Source: Oxytricha trifallax (taxonomy: Eukaryota > Ciliophora > Spirotrichea > Sporadotrichida > Oxytrichidae). Taken from it: 64,000 nt of DNA. The number at the start of each line of letters is the position of its first letter. The first letter of the stretch is position 1. The stretch is from NCBI GenBank assembly GCA_000711775.1, contig ARYC01017590.1, forward strand, positions 92,660-156,659, written 5' to 3'. This document shows, piece after piece, positions 22,601 through 34,414 of the stretch. The notes below the pieces were generated by a model. That model was not told where the DNA came from. It ran no database searches and saw nothing but the letters and a program-made list of their open reading frames with translations. Made by a program: the position numbers and the translations under genes.

Positions 22601-24079
22601 GGTACTATTATTATCTCATCACTGAAGCGAGATAACTCCATTTTAGTGTAAGGGTATAATTTAATTAATTTAGAGGATTTAATTAAAATCGGGTTATCTC
22701 GCTTCAGGGATGAGATATAATAGTATAGCAAATAATAAAGTCCAGCTGATTTTGAATTCTCTATAAAATAAGCCAAATATCGTTTAAATTGGACAATTTT
22801 TTTTTAACTGCCAATATTTTTAATTTAATCAAAATTAATATCCATATTCAAATATATTTCTCCAATATCTCTTTTCTCCAGAGTTCTCACGATGCTATCA
22901 TCTAAATTTACGAAACTGTCCAGCTCCTTCTCAACTTCCTTGTTGGCATCAATAATACGCTCTGAGTGTTCTCTGAGTGCATTTCTTTCTAAAACTAAGT
23001 TTTCATACTTTTCCTTAAGCAACTCTACATCTCTATCAACATGCCTCAGCTCATTGACAATTTAATCGTTTTCTTCGTCTCTCCTGGATATCTTGTGATT
23101 TATTTCTCTGACTCTAGTTTGCAATTCTTCTTGTTTGATGTTCTCTAAGTGAAGCTACTCTCTCATGCGTTTTTGCTAATCTTCAAGTCTGTGATTTTCA
23201 TCTTCCTATAGTTAGAGAGAATTTTTCACTTGAACTGCTCTTGTCTGATCTGATGCTTGCTATAATATTCTCTTTAAAACTTGGAAAAATATTGCTATAA
23301 TTATAAGTCCTGGCATGCGAGAAATGATTTTCCTTTTCAGCAAGTTCCTTCTCAATCAACCTGAGCCTCTCCTCTCTGATCTACTATTCATTTTCTTTCT
23401 CCCTCAATCTCCTAATACACTCCTATTCTTTCTCTACCAACTAATCACTATCGTCAGCCCCTCTGTATAATTAATGTGAAAGTTTATCTTTAACTGCTCT
23501 CAACTCAACTTATCTACGCTTTTCTTCAGTTAATTGATCTTCAATTTGAGCAATTTCATCTTTCAAATGTTTGTTTAAAGTGATTTGGTGATCGTTTTAA
23601 TCACGAAGAGATTTGTAGTCTTGGTCTGTATTTTTAAGCAGGTTTTTGTCGCTTTTAATTTTTGTTAGAGTGTCCATATTCAATATTGAAAATTATAAGA
23701 AAAATTTCAACTATATAAAACCCAAAGAACTTTCAACAATTTCCAAACCTATTTAAACTGTAAAAAAAGTGAGTTATATATTATCAGTGTCTTTATTACC
23801 ATTAATTCTTTAGAATTCATCTAATTCTCTCTTGGCCATGTCAATTTACTTCTCCTATGTGGTAACTTTGCTTTAATAATCTCTAAGTGCGATATCCTTC
23901 TCATCCTTCAGATATTTTAGTCTATCTTCCAGCTATTACACTTAATGCAGCAGTGACTTGTAGTCATTCTCTGATTGTTTTAGCTCGTAGACTTCGCTTT
24001 TTAAGTGAATAATCACGAGGTCTTTTTGTTGAGAAGTTAAGCCAATTGTTGATCTTGATGGCGAAAGCGTTGATTTCAT
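18893..24079 (-). CDS. coiled-coil/Gln-rich gene split by two mobile elements
   Basis: The start is ATG 24079: MKSTLSPSRSTIGLTSQQKD, then dense heptads (YELKQSENDYKSLLHQVQQL, ERLRLIEKELAEKENHF, ELRHVDRDVELLKEKYENL) to RTLEKRD near 22867. A 414 bp foldback follows. The same frame then resumes as NNLSPVISQYKPHNQTQYNP and a Gln/Asn-rich segment down to HTLNNPNNND at 21977. There a 2,876 bp element interrupts it. Joining through its TCAT (complement ATGA) duplication continues NNNDHRKQLCICE, and a last segment ends at TGA 18893-18895. Both joins keep the frame, so one gene with two transposon-derived IESs is the simplest reading. Small introns/IESs lie near 23770-23690, 23310-23260 and 19060-18990. 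A cytoskeletal role is plausible but unproven. Confidence 0.55.
19599..19652. repeat. GTA/TAG microsatellite in a hairpin, copy 1
   Basis: About 18 GTA units, flanked by the inverted pair TTGGTAGCTTTAGTA (~19560) and its complement TACTAAAGCTACCAA (~19663). The same arrangement is present in the second copy of the element. Confidence 0.85.
19766..19971 (+). CDS. element ORF1, copy 1 (unknown protein)
   Basis: This is a Gln-code frame from ATG 19766: an acidic, Leu-rich sequence with PLSQQDDPQLLEDPSEDLLL and FDDPLLTKTSFKQRL, to a TGA at ~19969. The frame stays open beyond that TGA through HVVSSILGTRSTLSHSTLVD and DFLDPTTDVSA to a GTAAG donor near 20174. The second copy has the same start, TGA and donor. 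A 38 bp duplication downstream shifts this copy's frame, so it is probably decaying. No family is recognised. Confidence 0.4.
20245..20320. repeat. 38 bp tandem duplication
   Basis: Two 38 bp units, beginning GTGATCAGATGGCAAG and ending TCTCAAGAAC, lie at 20245-20282 and 20283-20320. They differ at one base. The other copy of the element (around 52490-52527) has a single unit, so this is a recent private duplication. Confidence 0.9.
20934..21242 (+). CDS. element ORF2, copy 1 (102 aa, basic/helical)
   Basis: From ATG 20934, a charged helical protein: NRAADRDKRPLSISKEK, KRFKKDLAMLMQSAPHLPPQ, FLQRFKPALTKDTVDSLMKE and a Glu/Arg-rich end. The base composition is clearly more GC-rich than the surroundings. 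The start ATG is conserved in the second copy (53138). The frame upstream is open for a few codons (NNETVDNIM), so it may be a downstream exon of ORF1's gene. Function unknown. Confidence 0.5.
   Translation: MNRAADRDKRPLSISKEKQSRDSVMKRFKKDLAMLMQSAPHLPPQFLQRFKPALTKDTVDSLMKEALKFRPKDGECEEIKNLEWERQEQAQDLEREIGKLVK
21332..21590. repeat. long palindrome inside the composite element
   Basis: About 120 bp arms (from GATACAAAAATATTTT through CTTAAATCAACTTCATTCG and ACTCATA) pair with an inverted copy around a short AT-rich loop near 21450. The same arms occur at ~62160-62450, which defines a shared internal module. Confidence 0.8.
22453..22866. mobile_element. foldback element, family ATTGTAGGAATACATTTG, copy 1
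   Basis: About 200 bp imperfect inverted arms, with ends ATTGCAGGAATACATTTG (left) and the complement of ATTGGAGAAATATATTTG (right). The inner arms share GAGATAAC and GCTTCAGGGATGAG-type stretches with copies at 41615-42033 and ~62602-63011. It interrupts the minus-strand coiled-coil gene; deleting exactly 22453-22866 joins KRD to NNLSPV in frame. Confidence 0.75.
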
Positions 24080-24326
24080 GTTGTTATTGTTGTTTTGGCT
24101 GTACTATTAGTACATGAAATGGAAAATTTCTACATTTTTAAAGAAAACTCACCACAAATGATAATAAATATATACCAATACATTTGCGAACCTCCTAGCA
24201 TATTAGATTGATTAGATTACCTCATTGATATTATATTTCAACTGTATTAGCTTAAATCTAAATAAATTTTAATTTATTATTGTTAATTTCGTAAATTATT
24301 ATAGACAGTTTACATTATTTTTTTAA

Positions 24327-27155
24327 ATGGAAAGAACTATACCTTAAAAATAAGAGACAACTGGTCGAGCAAATCTTGAAAACAGATAAAACATGGATTT
24401 ATATGGAGTGGCAGAAGGAAATTTACCAATGACTACTTCTGCTGCTGGGAATAATAATGGGTTCAATTTGACTGGAAGCATAGTAGGAGGGAATGGCAGT
24501 AGATTTAATAATGTGTCTGAGACTTTGTCTTCATTAATAATGTCAAGGCCATCCACGCATTTTCATAAAATAAGCTATTTTATTACTTTAATTCTTAGAA
24601 TAAATACTTTCAACATATAATAAATATGCATTAAATGAACATTAAACCTCAAGTTAAAAACATAAAAACTCTAACAAGGATATGTAAGTAATAAGCATTT
24701 TCTCTTACATATATGAATAAAGACAATTTCAATAAATTTCAAGCTTAATCTTATGCGTATTAACCATGCTTTAATTAGAGTCCATTGAGCCAAAGAATTT
24801 CATGTCAAAGAGACATTTAAACCAATAATTTCCCTAAACTACTTCAAATATTAATTAAAAATCAGCCTAAAAGCTTTTAAAATTAAGAACAGCCGGTGAC
24901 CTAAATAGAAATCAAAGCCCCTCATAAATGCCATTAGAGGACATACACAAAATGAATATAAACTAGCATATGAATATATTGTAAAATGGCACTCATAGAA
25001 ACTCGTCACATACTAGATTGCAGTCTCTGCCTAGAACTAATAATAATGGCTTTCCTGATTTCCCTCAAAGTGCAATTAGTAGAGGCACTACAAGCTGAAA
25101 TTTATACAATTTTTCATTTTCATGACATTTTGTTTATAAATAAAGCGGAACTATTGGAATAAACACCTATAACGACCCATTAAATGGAGGACAAAGTACA
25201 AACTCACAGCACACTAACATCAATTTGAAACTAGACCTGCATTCTTTAAAAGAATATAAAAGTCTAATTGACTAGAAAGAACGAACAATAAGCGACTTGA
25301 GGTCTAAGCTCACAAGAGCTAACAATAACTTTGGGGAGAGTAAGATGTCCATAGGAGGGGGCACTACTGGTGTCATGCTCAAGTCTAATTTGATGAAAGC
25401 GGATAGCTTGATGAATTTTAGAATTAGTGAACATACTGATATTACTGAGCTCAAGCGCATATTAATCACTTTAATTTCAGAGACCAAGCAAACTGAGGAA
25501 GTAGTCTAATTATATTATTGTACATGAGACTTTAAATAGCTTTCAAATACATTAAAAAGTAATTTTTAAAGTGTTAGTTAACAGATGCAATAAAGTGCGT
25601 GAAATGCTGGATTTATACGAAGCCAGAATCTAGTTCGACGACATGCTGTTTTTAAAAGAAAGAGATGTGCAGAGAATGAATGAACATATCAAACATCTTA
25701 CTGACTCCCTTGTCAACGCTTCAAAGAATGAATTATTATTTAATGAGAAAGTTAGGGAGATGGCAAAGTGCAAACATGATCACGCAATGACTAAGAGTAG
25801 GAATGAGTTCCTAGAAAAACAGAACTTCATTCTTAATTATATATAGCATATTTTAAATTGAATTATTAGAGAAATAAAATACTCATAATTATTGATTAAT
25901 TAGGAAGTAAAAGACATGAAGCAACAAATGGTAAACATGAAGGAACTGGAGATGCAGATGAATAAGCAAAGAGTGGCTGATTAAAATCAGATACAAGTTA
26001 TATTAAATAATTTACTGTTAATTTAAGTTATGACAAGAAGACTTGATACTCTTGAGAAAGGCCTTGAAGTATTCCAGGATAACAGAACAGCATCAAATTT
26101 AATTACTAATTTTTAAGCAAATGTGTAAAATTAAAAAGTAAAATATTCTTTAAAAATATTTTCAGCTAAACCAGACGATGAATACAAACTAAAAAACACA
26201 GTAAACTTTTTAATAAGAGAAACTCAAGAACTAAAAAAAGACATATAGCTTAAGAAGAAAACCATCGAGAATAAGGACAGAGAGATTTAAAAGTTACTGA
26301 GTAAGATTCAGAAGTTTTTGAGTTAAAAAAATGAGGAAGGTTTGAATGAAAACGATGATGATGAGTTTGGGTAGGAACAGCTGGAGTATGCAAGAGATAA
26401 AATAGGGGGCGGGGAGCACATTAGCACAGTCACAGGTGGGTCTTTGGTCTCCAATCACGATGGTGAAGGGGGTACTGTTCACTAGCATCTCCCAGCTGTC
26501 AACAAATTCGAGGATGCCAAGAAGAACCTCGAGTATAGATTCAAGACCATGTCATCCTAGGACCGATCAACTTACACTGAGTTAATAGAGAGTGGCTCTT
26601 AGTTTTTCGTAGATTATCTCTTAAACAAGGGAGACGTAATTCAAGTGAAGGATAAATTCAAGATGATTTGCGAGCAACTCTTAAAAGCAAACAAATTCAT
26701 AGAGAAACTAAACTAACTAGTGCACTTACCTTTGAAACTCATCAAGAAAAACGACGAGAAAAGTGTGATATAATTCATCGCGAGTGAAGCTCAGAATGTC
26801 ATCGATAAAACTCAAAGAGTGACCTTATGGATTAAAGACACTTTGAATAATGAACTGTGGACTCATGTGAGTTGTAGTGGGACCACTGCTAACAACACCA
26901 ACAGTGGAGGGGAGAAGCGATTGTAGGTTGAGTGTCACACAGATGTCATAGGATTTTGTTGCTAAGCCTAGCATACAGTGGTTGTCTAAAACGTGAAGGA
27001 ATCGCATTTGCTTGATGAGTAATTTGAACAATTATTCCAAGAGATTGACCCATAAAATTACATATAGATAAGCAAGAGATATGAAGGAATATTGAAATTT
27101 ATAAGTCAGGTTTCAATATTATAAATAATAATTTATTTAGTAATTTTCAAAATGA
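24327..27155 (+). CDS. large coiled-coil protein
   Basis: ATG 24327 opens MERTIPQKQETTGRANLENR in frame with the MDLYGVAEGNLPM start at 24393. The N-terminus is Asn/Ser/Gly-rich. From ~25200 a coiled coil develops (LHSLKEYKSLIDQKERTISD, QELKKDIQLKKKTIENKDRE), then a helical C-terminal domain (DYLLNKGDVIQVKDKFKMIC, LHLPLKLIKKNDEKS-like). An IES with pointer ACTA lies at 25091-25153; other breaks are near 24560-24890, 25510-25590, 25850-25910 and 26000-26160. A 31 bp GTTTC...TTTAG intron near 27110 would place the stop TGA at 27153-27155, overlapping the ATG of the next gene. Without splicing the frame runs straight into SPEF1. No orthologue is recognised. Confidence 0.5.
25091..25153. other. 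IES, pointer ACTA
   Basis: ACTA at 25087-25090 and 25150-25153 bounds a 63 bp insert. Joining reads SRGTIGINTYNDPLNGG in frame across the coiled-coil gene; the upstream frame otherwise ends at a TGA. Confidence 0.75.
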
Positions 27156-28314
27156 GAGCAGCTAACATCGATGAAGAAGAATTGCAGTTAGTATATTAAT
27201 GGGTAGACTCAGTTCCACTTTCTAGGCCTAAGAAAAACATAACAAGAGATTTTTCTGATGCAGGTAAAAATTTTTATTAACGTAATAATGAGATAAAATT
27301 TATAAAATTCATATCGAGTTTTTTCCATCTAAAATGATCTGGTTTGTATTTTCAAATATTATAACGAATACTCATGCTTTGTATTTAGTTTTGATGGCAG
27401 AAATAGTACATCATTTTCTCCCAAAATTAGTAGAGGTGCATAATTACTAATCATCGAGTGCAGTTTCATAAAAAGAATATAACTGGACCACTCTCAATTC
27501 AAAGTAAGGCTAATCTTTATAGTAAAAAAAAGGATTCATCAAAGAGAATTATAGATTTCTATAAAATTTGTTTGTTTCTTGACTTAATGAAACTTGTAGA
27601 GTATTTAAGAAAATAGGGTTTCAGCTTAGCAAAGAAGACCTAGACTCCATTATAAAATGTGAAACAGGCACTGTTGAGAGGGTACTCAGATTTGTTTAAC
27701 TATAAATAGCCAGCTTTCTAAGAAATCAGCAATCCAATTAAGCGAATATATCTTCTTCATACTCCACCGGATACGGCAATCAAGGTAATAATGGTGGAAA
27801 TGTTTCTTTTAAAGGTATGTTAAAATTGATCATTATAAGTTGAGAATTCATCAGCAATATTCCCTTTGTCTATAACTAATATGTTATAGGTTAGAGTAAA
27901 AATGGGAAATAAAATTAGAATCAGTTCAACATAGACTACTACGAGGATTAACTACAATCCAAAGATAAATAAATTGAGGAATTGAAGGAGACTGTTGAAA
28001 TTATGGATTTAAAGATTAAGAAACTTGAGTAGTTGCTATTCACCAAAATTTATTTTAATTAATTTAAGGGCGTTTATTACATAGTATATTTAATAAACTA
28101 TAAAATATGAGAAACATTTAAAGTATTTATTTTAGGATTGCTAAAAGACTCAAAAATAGAGGCATTAGTGAACGGTTAAAGCCAACCAACTCAGCCAGCT
28201 TAAAATGTTAGACAAGCTTAATAAATGACTTCTACAAATCAAAGTATTATGTATAATAATAACAATCAAATGAATGTACACGGTCAAGGAGGCAATTATC
28301 AAATTAGACGCTGA
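27152..28314 (+). CDS. SPEF1: SPEF1/CLAMP, calponin-homology-like microtubule protein
   Basis: ATG 27152 opens the CH-type domain typical of sperm flagellar protein 1: EELQLVYQWVDSVPLSRPKK, ITRDFSDA|VLMAEIVHHFLPKLV, EVHNYQSSSAVSQKEYNWTT, then KVFKKIGFQLSKEDLDSIIK and GTVERVL. Residues such as PLSRPKxN, RDFSD and HNY are the family signature. GT-AG introns (about 27261-27389, 27507-27598, 27815-27890) join these blocks in frame. A Gln/Asn linker, a coiled coil (DKQIEELKETVEIMDLKIKK) and a Gln/Asn-rich tail follow, to TGA 28312-28314. Known family members bind and bundle microtubules in the ciliary central apparatus and cortex; that role here is by homology. Confidence 0.85.
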
Positions 28315-28443
28315 AATAACACAAGATTAATGATTAATTTTTATCGAGAAAAGTTTTGATTAAATTGATATGATAGTTTGTAGAATAAATTTTTAATTTA
28401 ATAATTTTGTCTATATTTTTAAATTAGTATTTTAAGTTAAAAA

Positions 28444-31400
28444 ATGTACGATCACAGGCTAGTTCAGAAAAATGAATTAGTGAAACTGTTCCAACCGAGA
28501 CCCCCTCCCACCCTCCTCCCAGGCCTAAAACGAGACCCCCCTCCCACCCTAACTACATCCCAATTCATATGAAAATTTTGATTCTCGATGTTTAAATCAT
28601 TTTCCTTCATGACATCTTGATCTCTTAATATTTTTATACATAAAATTCTTGACAACTTTCACTTCGTCCGCCAACTTTTTAATTGAGATGCTTCCATAAA
28701 AAATTATTTATAAGTATATTTCCATTTGATTCGATAATAATATAATAAAAATTATGAGCCAACAAACTAATACAACTTTATTTAATCTGTATTCAAAATA
28801 TGATTAATTTTTATAATAAATTTTTCCAATTTTCTATAATTATTACAATTAACATTTTTAAAGAAACTAATAGTTATGGGAAGAAAAAAAACATATGAAA
28901 GAATATTATAATAAAATCTAATTTAAGCATGTATTATTATTTAAAATTAACTATCTTTAAATAAATTAAGAAGTTATATTTACTTAAATCAGTCCCTTTA
29001 CAAACTAATTAATAATGAATGCTTAAATTAGATTTTATTATAATATTCTTTCATATGTTTTTTTTCTTCCCATAAATATTAGTTTCTATAAAAATGTTAA
29101 TTGTAATAATTATAGAAATTGGAAAAATTTATTATAAAAATTAATCATATTTTGAATACAGATTAAATAAAGTTGTATTAGTTTGTTGGCTCATAATTTT
29201 TATTATATTATTATCGAATCAAATGGAAATATACTTATAAATAATTTTTTTATAGAAGCATCTCAATTAAAAAGTTGGCGGACGAAGTGAAAGTTGTCAA
29301 GAATTTTATGTATAAAAATATTAAGAGATCAAGATGTCATGAAGGAAAATGATTTAAACATCGAGAATCAAAATTTTCATATGAATTGGGATGTAGTTAG
29401 GGTGGGAGGGGGGGTTCTCGGTTGGAGCATGAAACAAATGGAGGATTAGGTACTCAAGGGAGTTGATAAAATTGAGGATATAAAGCGACAGTTTTATATT
29501 GGCTCTAAGACATACATGAAAAAGAATTTGTAAGTTTATATAATTCTAATTTTATTCATACCTTTATTCTAATCTCTTTAATATCAGATTCAAAAACTTG
29601 ATAATTTCTTTGGCCTTTGAGCTTTATTGATTCATTTTACATAAAATTTTGCAAGCAATGTATTAATTTACTAACCCTATAGCGAAGACATACGGTTTTA
29701 CAACCTGGCAGAAGCCCAGCAGAGTGAAGTGACCACAAAACTCTTTCAGGCTTTCGACACCCTAGAATCAACAGACGACTTAAAACAAAACATCACTCGA
29801 ATAGTGTAACGCAGACTGGATGATCTCAAGAAATCTCACTTGAATGTTAATAAATGGGAGCTCAATTACAATATATTTGAGAATTTGGTAGACAGGAGGG
29901 CAGAGAACAATCGAGACCTGTACAAATCGTTCTTTTTGAAGTATCTTAGTCCACATATGCGGGAGATGGTGTGGAGAGGCATACTTCAGGATGGAATTGT
30001 AGTCAGGGAATATGAGTTTAATGTTAAAAAGGAGAAAGCTTACACTGATTTTTAATGTAAAGTTTAAGTATAAACTTTGATAGTAATTTCCAATTTTATG
30101 ATAAAAACTTTTTACTGTAAGTAGAGATGATCTGTTTATTTTACAAAGCTGTCAATCTGTTCTTGTAAGTTAAAGTTATTAAATAAATATCCATAATTTA
30201 GAGAATGAATTTTCATCCTATGGGAGATGAAAGCTACGAGCAGCTTATGGTCTTCAAAAGTATAATGATCTACATTTAAGCATTTTTAATTATTTTATAT
30301 CCTGATAATTAGTTTATAACCAAATTAAATTTATTAAATAAATATTTTCAATATTAAGCACACATAAGGAAAACAGTTCTTCCAGAAGCTTATTTCTACA
30401 TAATGATGCCAATATTATGTGTTTTTAGAAATTTCCACACAAAAATCAGAGAAAAGTATCTCGTCTCATTCTTCCTGACTTTTATGGAGAATGTGTATAA
30501 CAAAGTAGTGCCAAAGATATACGATAGAGATGAACGAGAGTACGAAAAAATGATTAGAAATATGAGCTAAGGAATTGTTGCTATTACTCAATCAATTGAT
30601 TAAGAGATAAATCCTTAAATTTATAACAATACTATTCACAATAATGGTAAATTTTCTAATAGTTATTTAATAAGAGATGGGAAAGAGACTGAAGGACTTG
30701 TTAGAATTCGAAGACGATGATATTCATACTTACTACATGGATTTAATGCTAAATGTTAGAAGAGGGGAGATTACTCACATACCTAATGCAGACTTGACAC
30801 TCACTAAACAGCAGGTTATCTTTGGAGAATTGCTGAGAGCTTTTGTTGATAGAGTTAGTTGTGGATTTGTAACAGTTAAAACCACTATGGTCCTCTGGGA
30901 TACTTTACTAATCAAGCAAGTAAAAGATTGTACATTTTTCATTAAAAATGTGTTATTAATTAAAATAAAAGATGCATCAGATATACTAACAGCATTTGCA
31001 TTGATTTTATTGCATTATAAAACTGATGTGATGAGGTGTAGAAATGTGCTTCAATTAGTTTCAATGTTTAAGGAGAAAGCGCCACTAATCCATGAATATG
31101 ACTTCTTTGTTTTGCTTTTCAATCACTATAAAGATAAAGACGTCAAATTTAATAGTAGTAACATTAATTAATGCTCACATTTACTTGTATAGTCTGATTT
31201 ATTATTTTAGAAGACCTAGGTGGATACTTTGACCCACCTGATGTAGGAGTGAATAGAACTAACTTCCCACATATCCAAGATGTTATAGCTGGCTAACTTA
31301 AAAAGAGGTTAGAGAATGAAGATAAAGCTATGAGGTAAAGAAATACGAGTGGGGCTGATATTTTCGGGTAGCCACTCCCACCAGGCACTCACTAAGGCGT

Positions 31401-31650
31401 AAGTAAATTTATAAAATCACAAATATGTTACAATCTGGTACTTATTCTTAACATCCTATTACTATAGTACGATGATGTGATGAGAGCTTCATAGTATTCA
31501 GGCGGTATGATTAGTAATTACTCCGGCCAGAGACCTGGTAGGATGCCCCATATGATTGAAGACGAAGAGACTATAAAACAGCTGGCAAGTAGGCTGGTTG
31601 GAAAAGTCAATTTAAATGATGTACAAAGAGATATGCTCAGAGATTATTGA
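28444..31650 (+). CDS. TBC (Rab-GAP-like) domain protein
   Basis: The start MYDHRLVQKNELVKL (28444) is interrupted after 15 codons by a 937 bp foldback. Removing 28490-29426 continues CMKQMEDQVLKGVDKIEDIK in frame. A helical N-terminal part leads to YLSPHMREMVWRGILQDGIV, which matches the opening R-x3-W-x2-L of TBC domains. Later helices follow (HIRKTVLPEAYFYIMMPILC, TVKTTMVLWDTLL). The usual IxxD arginine-finger and YxQ glutamine motifs were not found, so GAP activity is doubtful. The C-terminal tail is polar, ending at TGA 31648-31650. Breaks near 29535-29690, 30055-30200, 30280-30360, 31175-31210 and 31400-31470 are introns or IESs. Confidence 0.55.
28490..29426. mobile_element. foldback element, CCGAGA-tipped, 937 bp
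   Basis: Two inverted arms of about 410-450 bp meet near 28975. The ends are TCCAACCGAGA (left) and its complement (right), followed inward by C-rich tracts (CCCCCTCCCACCC). The left arm has an extra duplicated C-rich unit (28525-28548). The CCGAGA + C-run tip is shared with 19101-21976 and 61935-62525, though the arms differ. No coding capacity. It lies in exon 1 of the TBC-like gene. Confidence 0.85.
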
Positions 31651-31835
31651 ATCATAATTTATCTATAATTTCTTAATGAATTAAAGTTATAGACTGGTTT
31701 TATCAGATAATTGGAATTTATTCAATATAACATTTTAATTGGAATAATTCTTTTCTTTTTAATTTATTTAATAATCAATTTCTAAATTAATTTACATTAT
31801 TAAAAAAGACAATAAAAAACAATAGTAAAATAATC

Positions 31836-34264
31836 ATGAATGCCAAAAGATCTGCCTCAAGATTAAATTTATCCAAATAACTGATTAATCTGCCTCTTGC
31901 TAATCTAAATGAAAGCTAGGAGTTCAATGAAGAAAATAATCCACCAATTATTTAAGTAAAGTTAAGCATATACTGATATCAAGTTTTAAAACTCAAATTT
32001 TACATAATGGTTATCCTCATTTTTATTAAAATGAAATGTATTTCCACCAATCCTACTAAACAATCACAGTAAGAAGAAATTTGATAAACTTCTACAGGAC
32101 GGAGTGGCCTAATCGGTAGCACTTAAAATAACTCAAAATTCTTCGCATTAAAGTGAAGTAGTTCTCAAACTAGAGAAGATGATCGAGGGTCTCAATAAAT
32201 TCAGACATGATTTCTAGGCTTAGAGGGAACTGAAGTTTTAGTTTAAGAAAGATGGGCATGCTCATGATGTCAATTTGTTACAAGGATAGATTAAGGTGCA
32301 ATTAAGGGACAAGAGAAGAGGTGGAATGACTAAGAAATATACAAGTAATTTTTAATAAAATTTGTGTTTAAAACATATAATAATAATAAAAGAAGAGAAG
32401 CAATTTCATCTGCAATTTAGGATTGAATAATATAGGCCATTAGAGATATTTCAACAGTGTAGATTTTAACTCTAAATTTTAATGATTTTACAGATATATC
32501 TTAAAAATTAGAATTCTAGATTTATTTAATTAACTAAGAAGGTTTGACTCCTGGTGTAAGAAAATCCTCCCAGACACGAGGATTAAACATAAGTAGGTAA
32601 AGTCGCTCAAAAATTGGCAACCTGAGAATAGATTCCACAGTAATTTAAAATTAGCGAGAATTCATGGACAGTAACGAATATAGTCTCCAGTTTTCTGCAA
32701 GAAAATCTGCACTCCTCCCCAACTATAACAAAAGTGAGTCCAGACTCTCGGTAAATGCTATTCATCAAACTAACCAGGAAAATCACTCTTCATAGCATTT
32801 GAGTCCAAATAAAAGCAAGACAGAGTTCATATGTCCAAACACTAACTTATCTAGCAAGAAATTCAACTTTGAAAAGGTTGAGGAGGATATACATGAGGAA
32901 ATTATAGCATATGATTAGCTAGATAATTAATAAACCAATACCACGTTTTAGGATGATAATTATCAGATTTAGCCCTAAAAAGAGATTCCCTTAAAGAAAA
33001 TTTCACTATAAGATGACTATTTTGAGTAACTGCAAAGAAATAAAAAGAAACTTTAAGTTAAACCTAGATTCACAAAATATACCCCGAACATTGATACTTT
33101 GAAGTAACCCAATTTACCCATTCTAAGTATTACGAAATAGGTCTAAGATTTAAATATATAGGATTAATCTCCAATAAAAGTTCGTAAAGATACGAATGAC
33201 AACCTAGAAATTAGGCATGTACTCTAAGATCTAAACTCAAAGAATCAATCTCAGACACTATCTAGAAAAAACAGTGCTAACAAAATGTTTAGGAATAACA
33301 AAGTTATTAAAAGCATCGATACAAAAGCTGAACAAGTAATTTAATCAATGAGAGAATCACAACGTAAAGCATAAGTATCTGTTACTATGCGAGAAACTAA
33401 AAAAAAGTATCAAAGTTTCATAGACACAAAGAAATATCTAAACTAAAGCCCAATTCTAGAACTCAAAATAAACTCAAATAACCAAACTGCTTATAACACC
33501 AAATAAACATTCTATACTTCAACTCAATAGACTCAATAAAACCCTAATGAATCAAATAAAACCATTACTCTTATAACTTCCAAAACCAATACTAATGCTT
33601 AAAATACCCCTCGCTTATAGTTGTAATAACTTACAAAAGTCAAATCGAAAAAGGATATTAGATCGTCTGGTAGCCCGATAAGAGAATTCTAACATTTAAA
33701 TTATCTCAGAAACAAGCGCACATCCATGTTTAACACAAAACAAGAAATCATCAAGAAATATGCTGTTAATGAGAGTGATTTACCCTTTGCTAAATTTGCC
33801 AAGAAATAAGAGAAACTTAAGTTAATGAAAGAGTAATATAGATCTTAGTAGCAAAGCACTAATCTTAACTCAAATGTTAAGGTTGAAGATGGCTTGTCAA
33901 ATGATCATGTATAGGATGATTAAACCATCAAATTTAAAATTAAAAAAAAACTGTTATTTATTAGTTTTTCCCCTATATAATATGTTCTTAAACCATCTTA
34001 GTAAATTTGACCCAACCACTGCATAAAATTTAGGAAAAACCTATAATGACAATAAGACTTCGTAACACGAAAGAAATAGCAAATACTTATGGAGTTCTTG
34101 ATAAAGTGAAATTCAACATAGGTAATCCCAATAGTAACAGTAATAACCATCATGGTATAAGTAATTTAGGAGGAACTACATTTAGTAGTGGTAGTGCTGG
34201 AAGTGATAGGTAAAGCAATAAATAGAGAGCTAGCTACGAGAAAATTGGGTTTAAATATATCTGA
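31836..34264 (+). CDS. Gln/Asn/Ser-rich disordered protein
   Basis: ATG 31836 opens MNAKRSASRLNLSKQLINLP. After a GTAAAG intron (~31957) it continues with a helical stretch (KKKFDKLLQDGVAQSVALKI, QRELKFQFKKDGHAHDVNLL) and a segment LTPGVRKSSQTRGLNISR. A long low-complexity region follows, rich in Gln, Asn, Ser and Lys (about 32660-33960). The end is TYGVLDKVKFNIGNPNSNSN ... SYEKIGFKYI, TGA 34262-34264. Many Gln residues are TAA/TAG. No domain is recognised; a scaffold or RNA/cytoskeleton-associated role cannot be chosen from sequence. Confidence 0.55.
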
Positions 34265-34414
34265 AGAATATAATTATATCATGCAAGATTTATTAATTTG
34301 ATTAATTTGAAACTTTAATTAATGATTAGCCAATATTGATATTGCATATCCTAATAGTTAAAGATCAAAATATTTTAGAATTTATATAATGATGATATTT
34401 TAAGAATGATTAAC

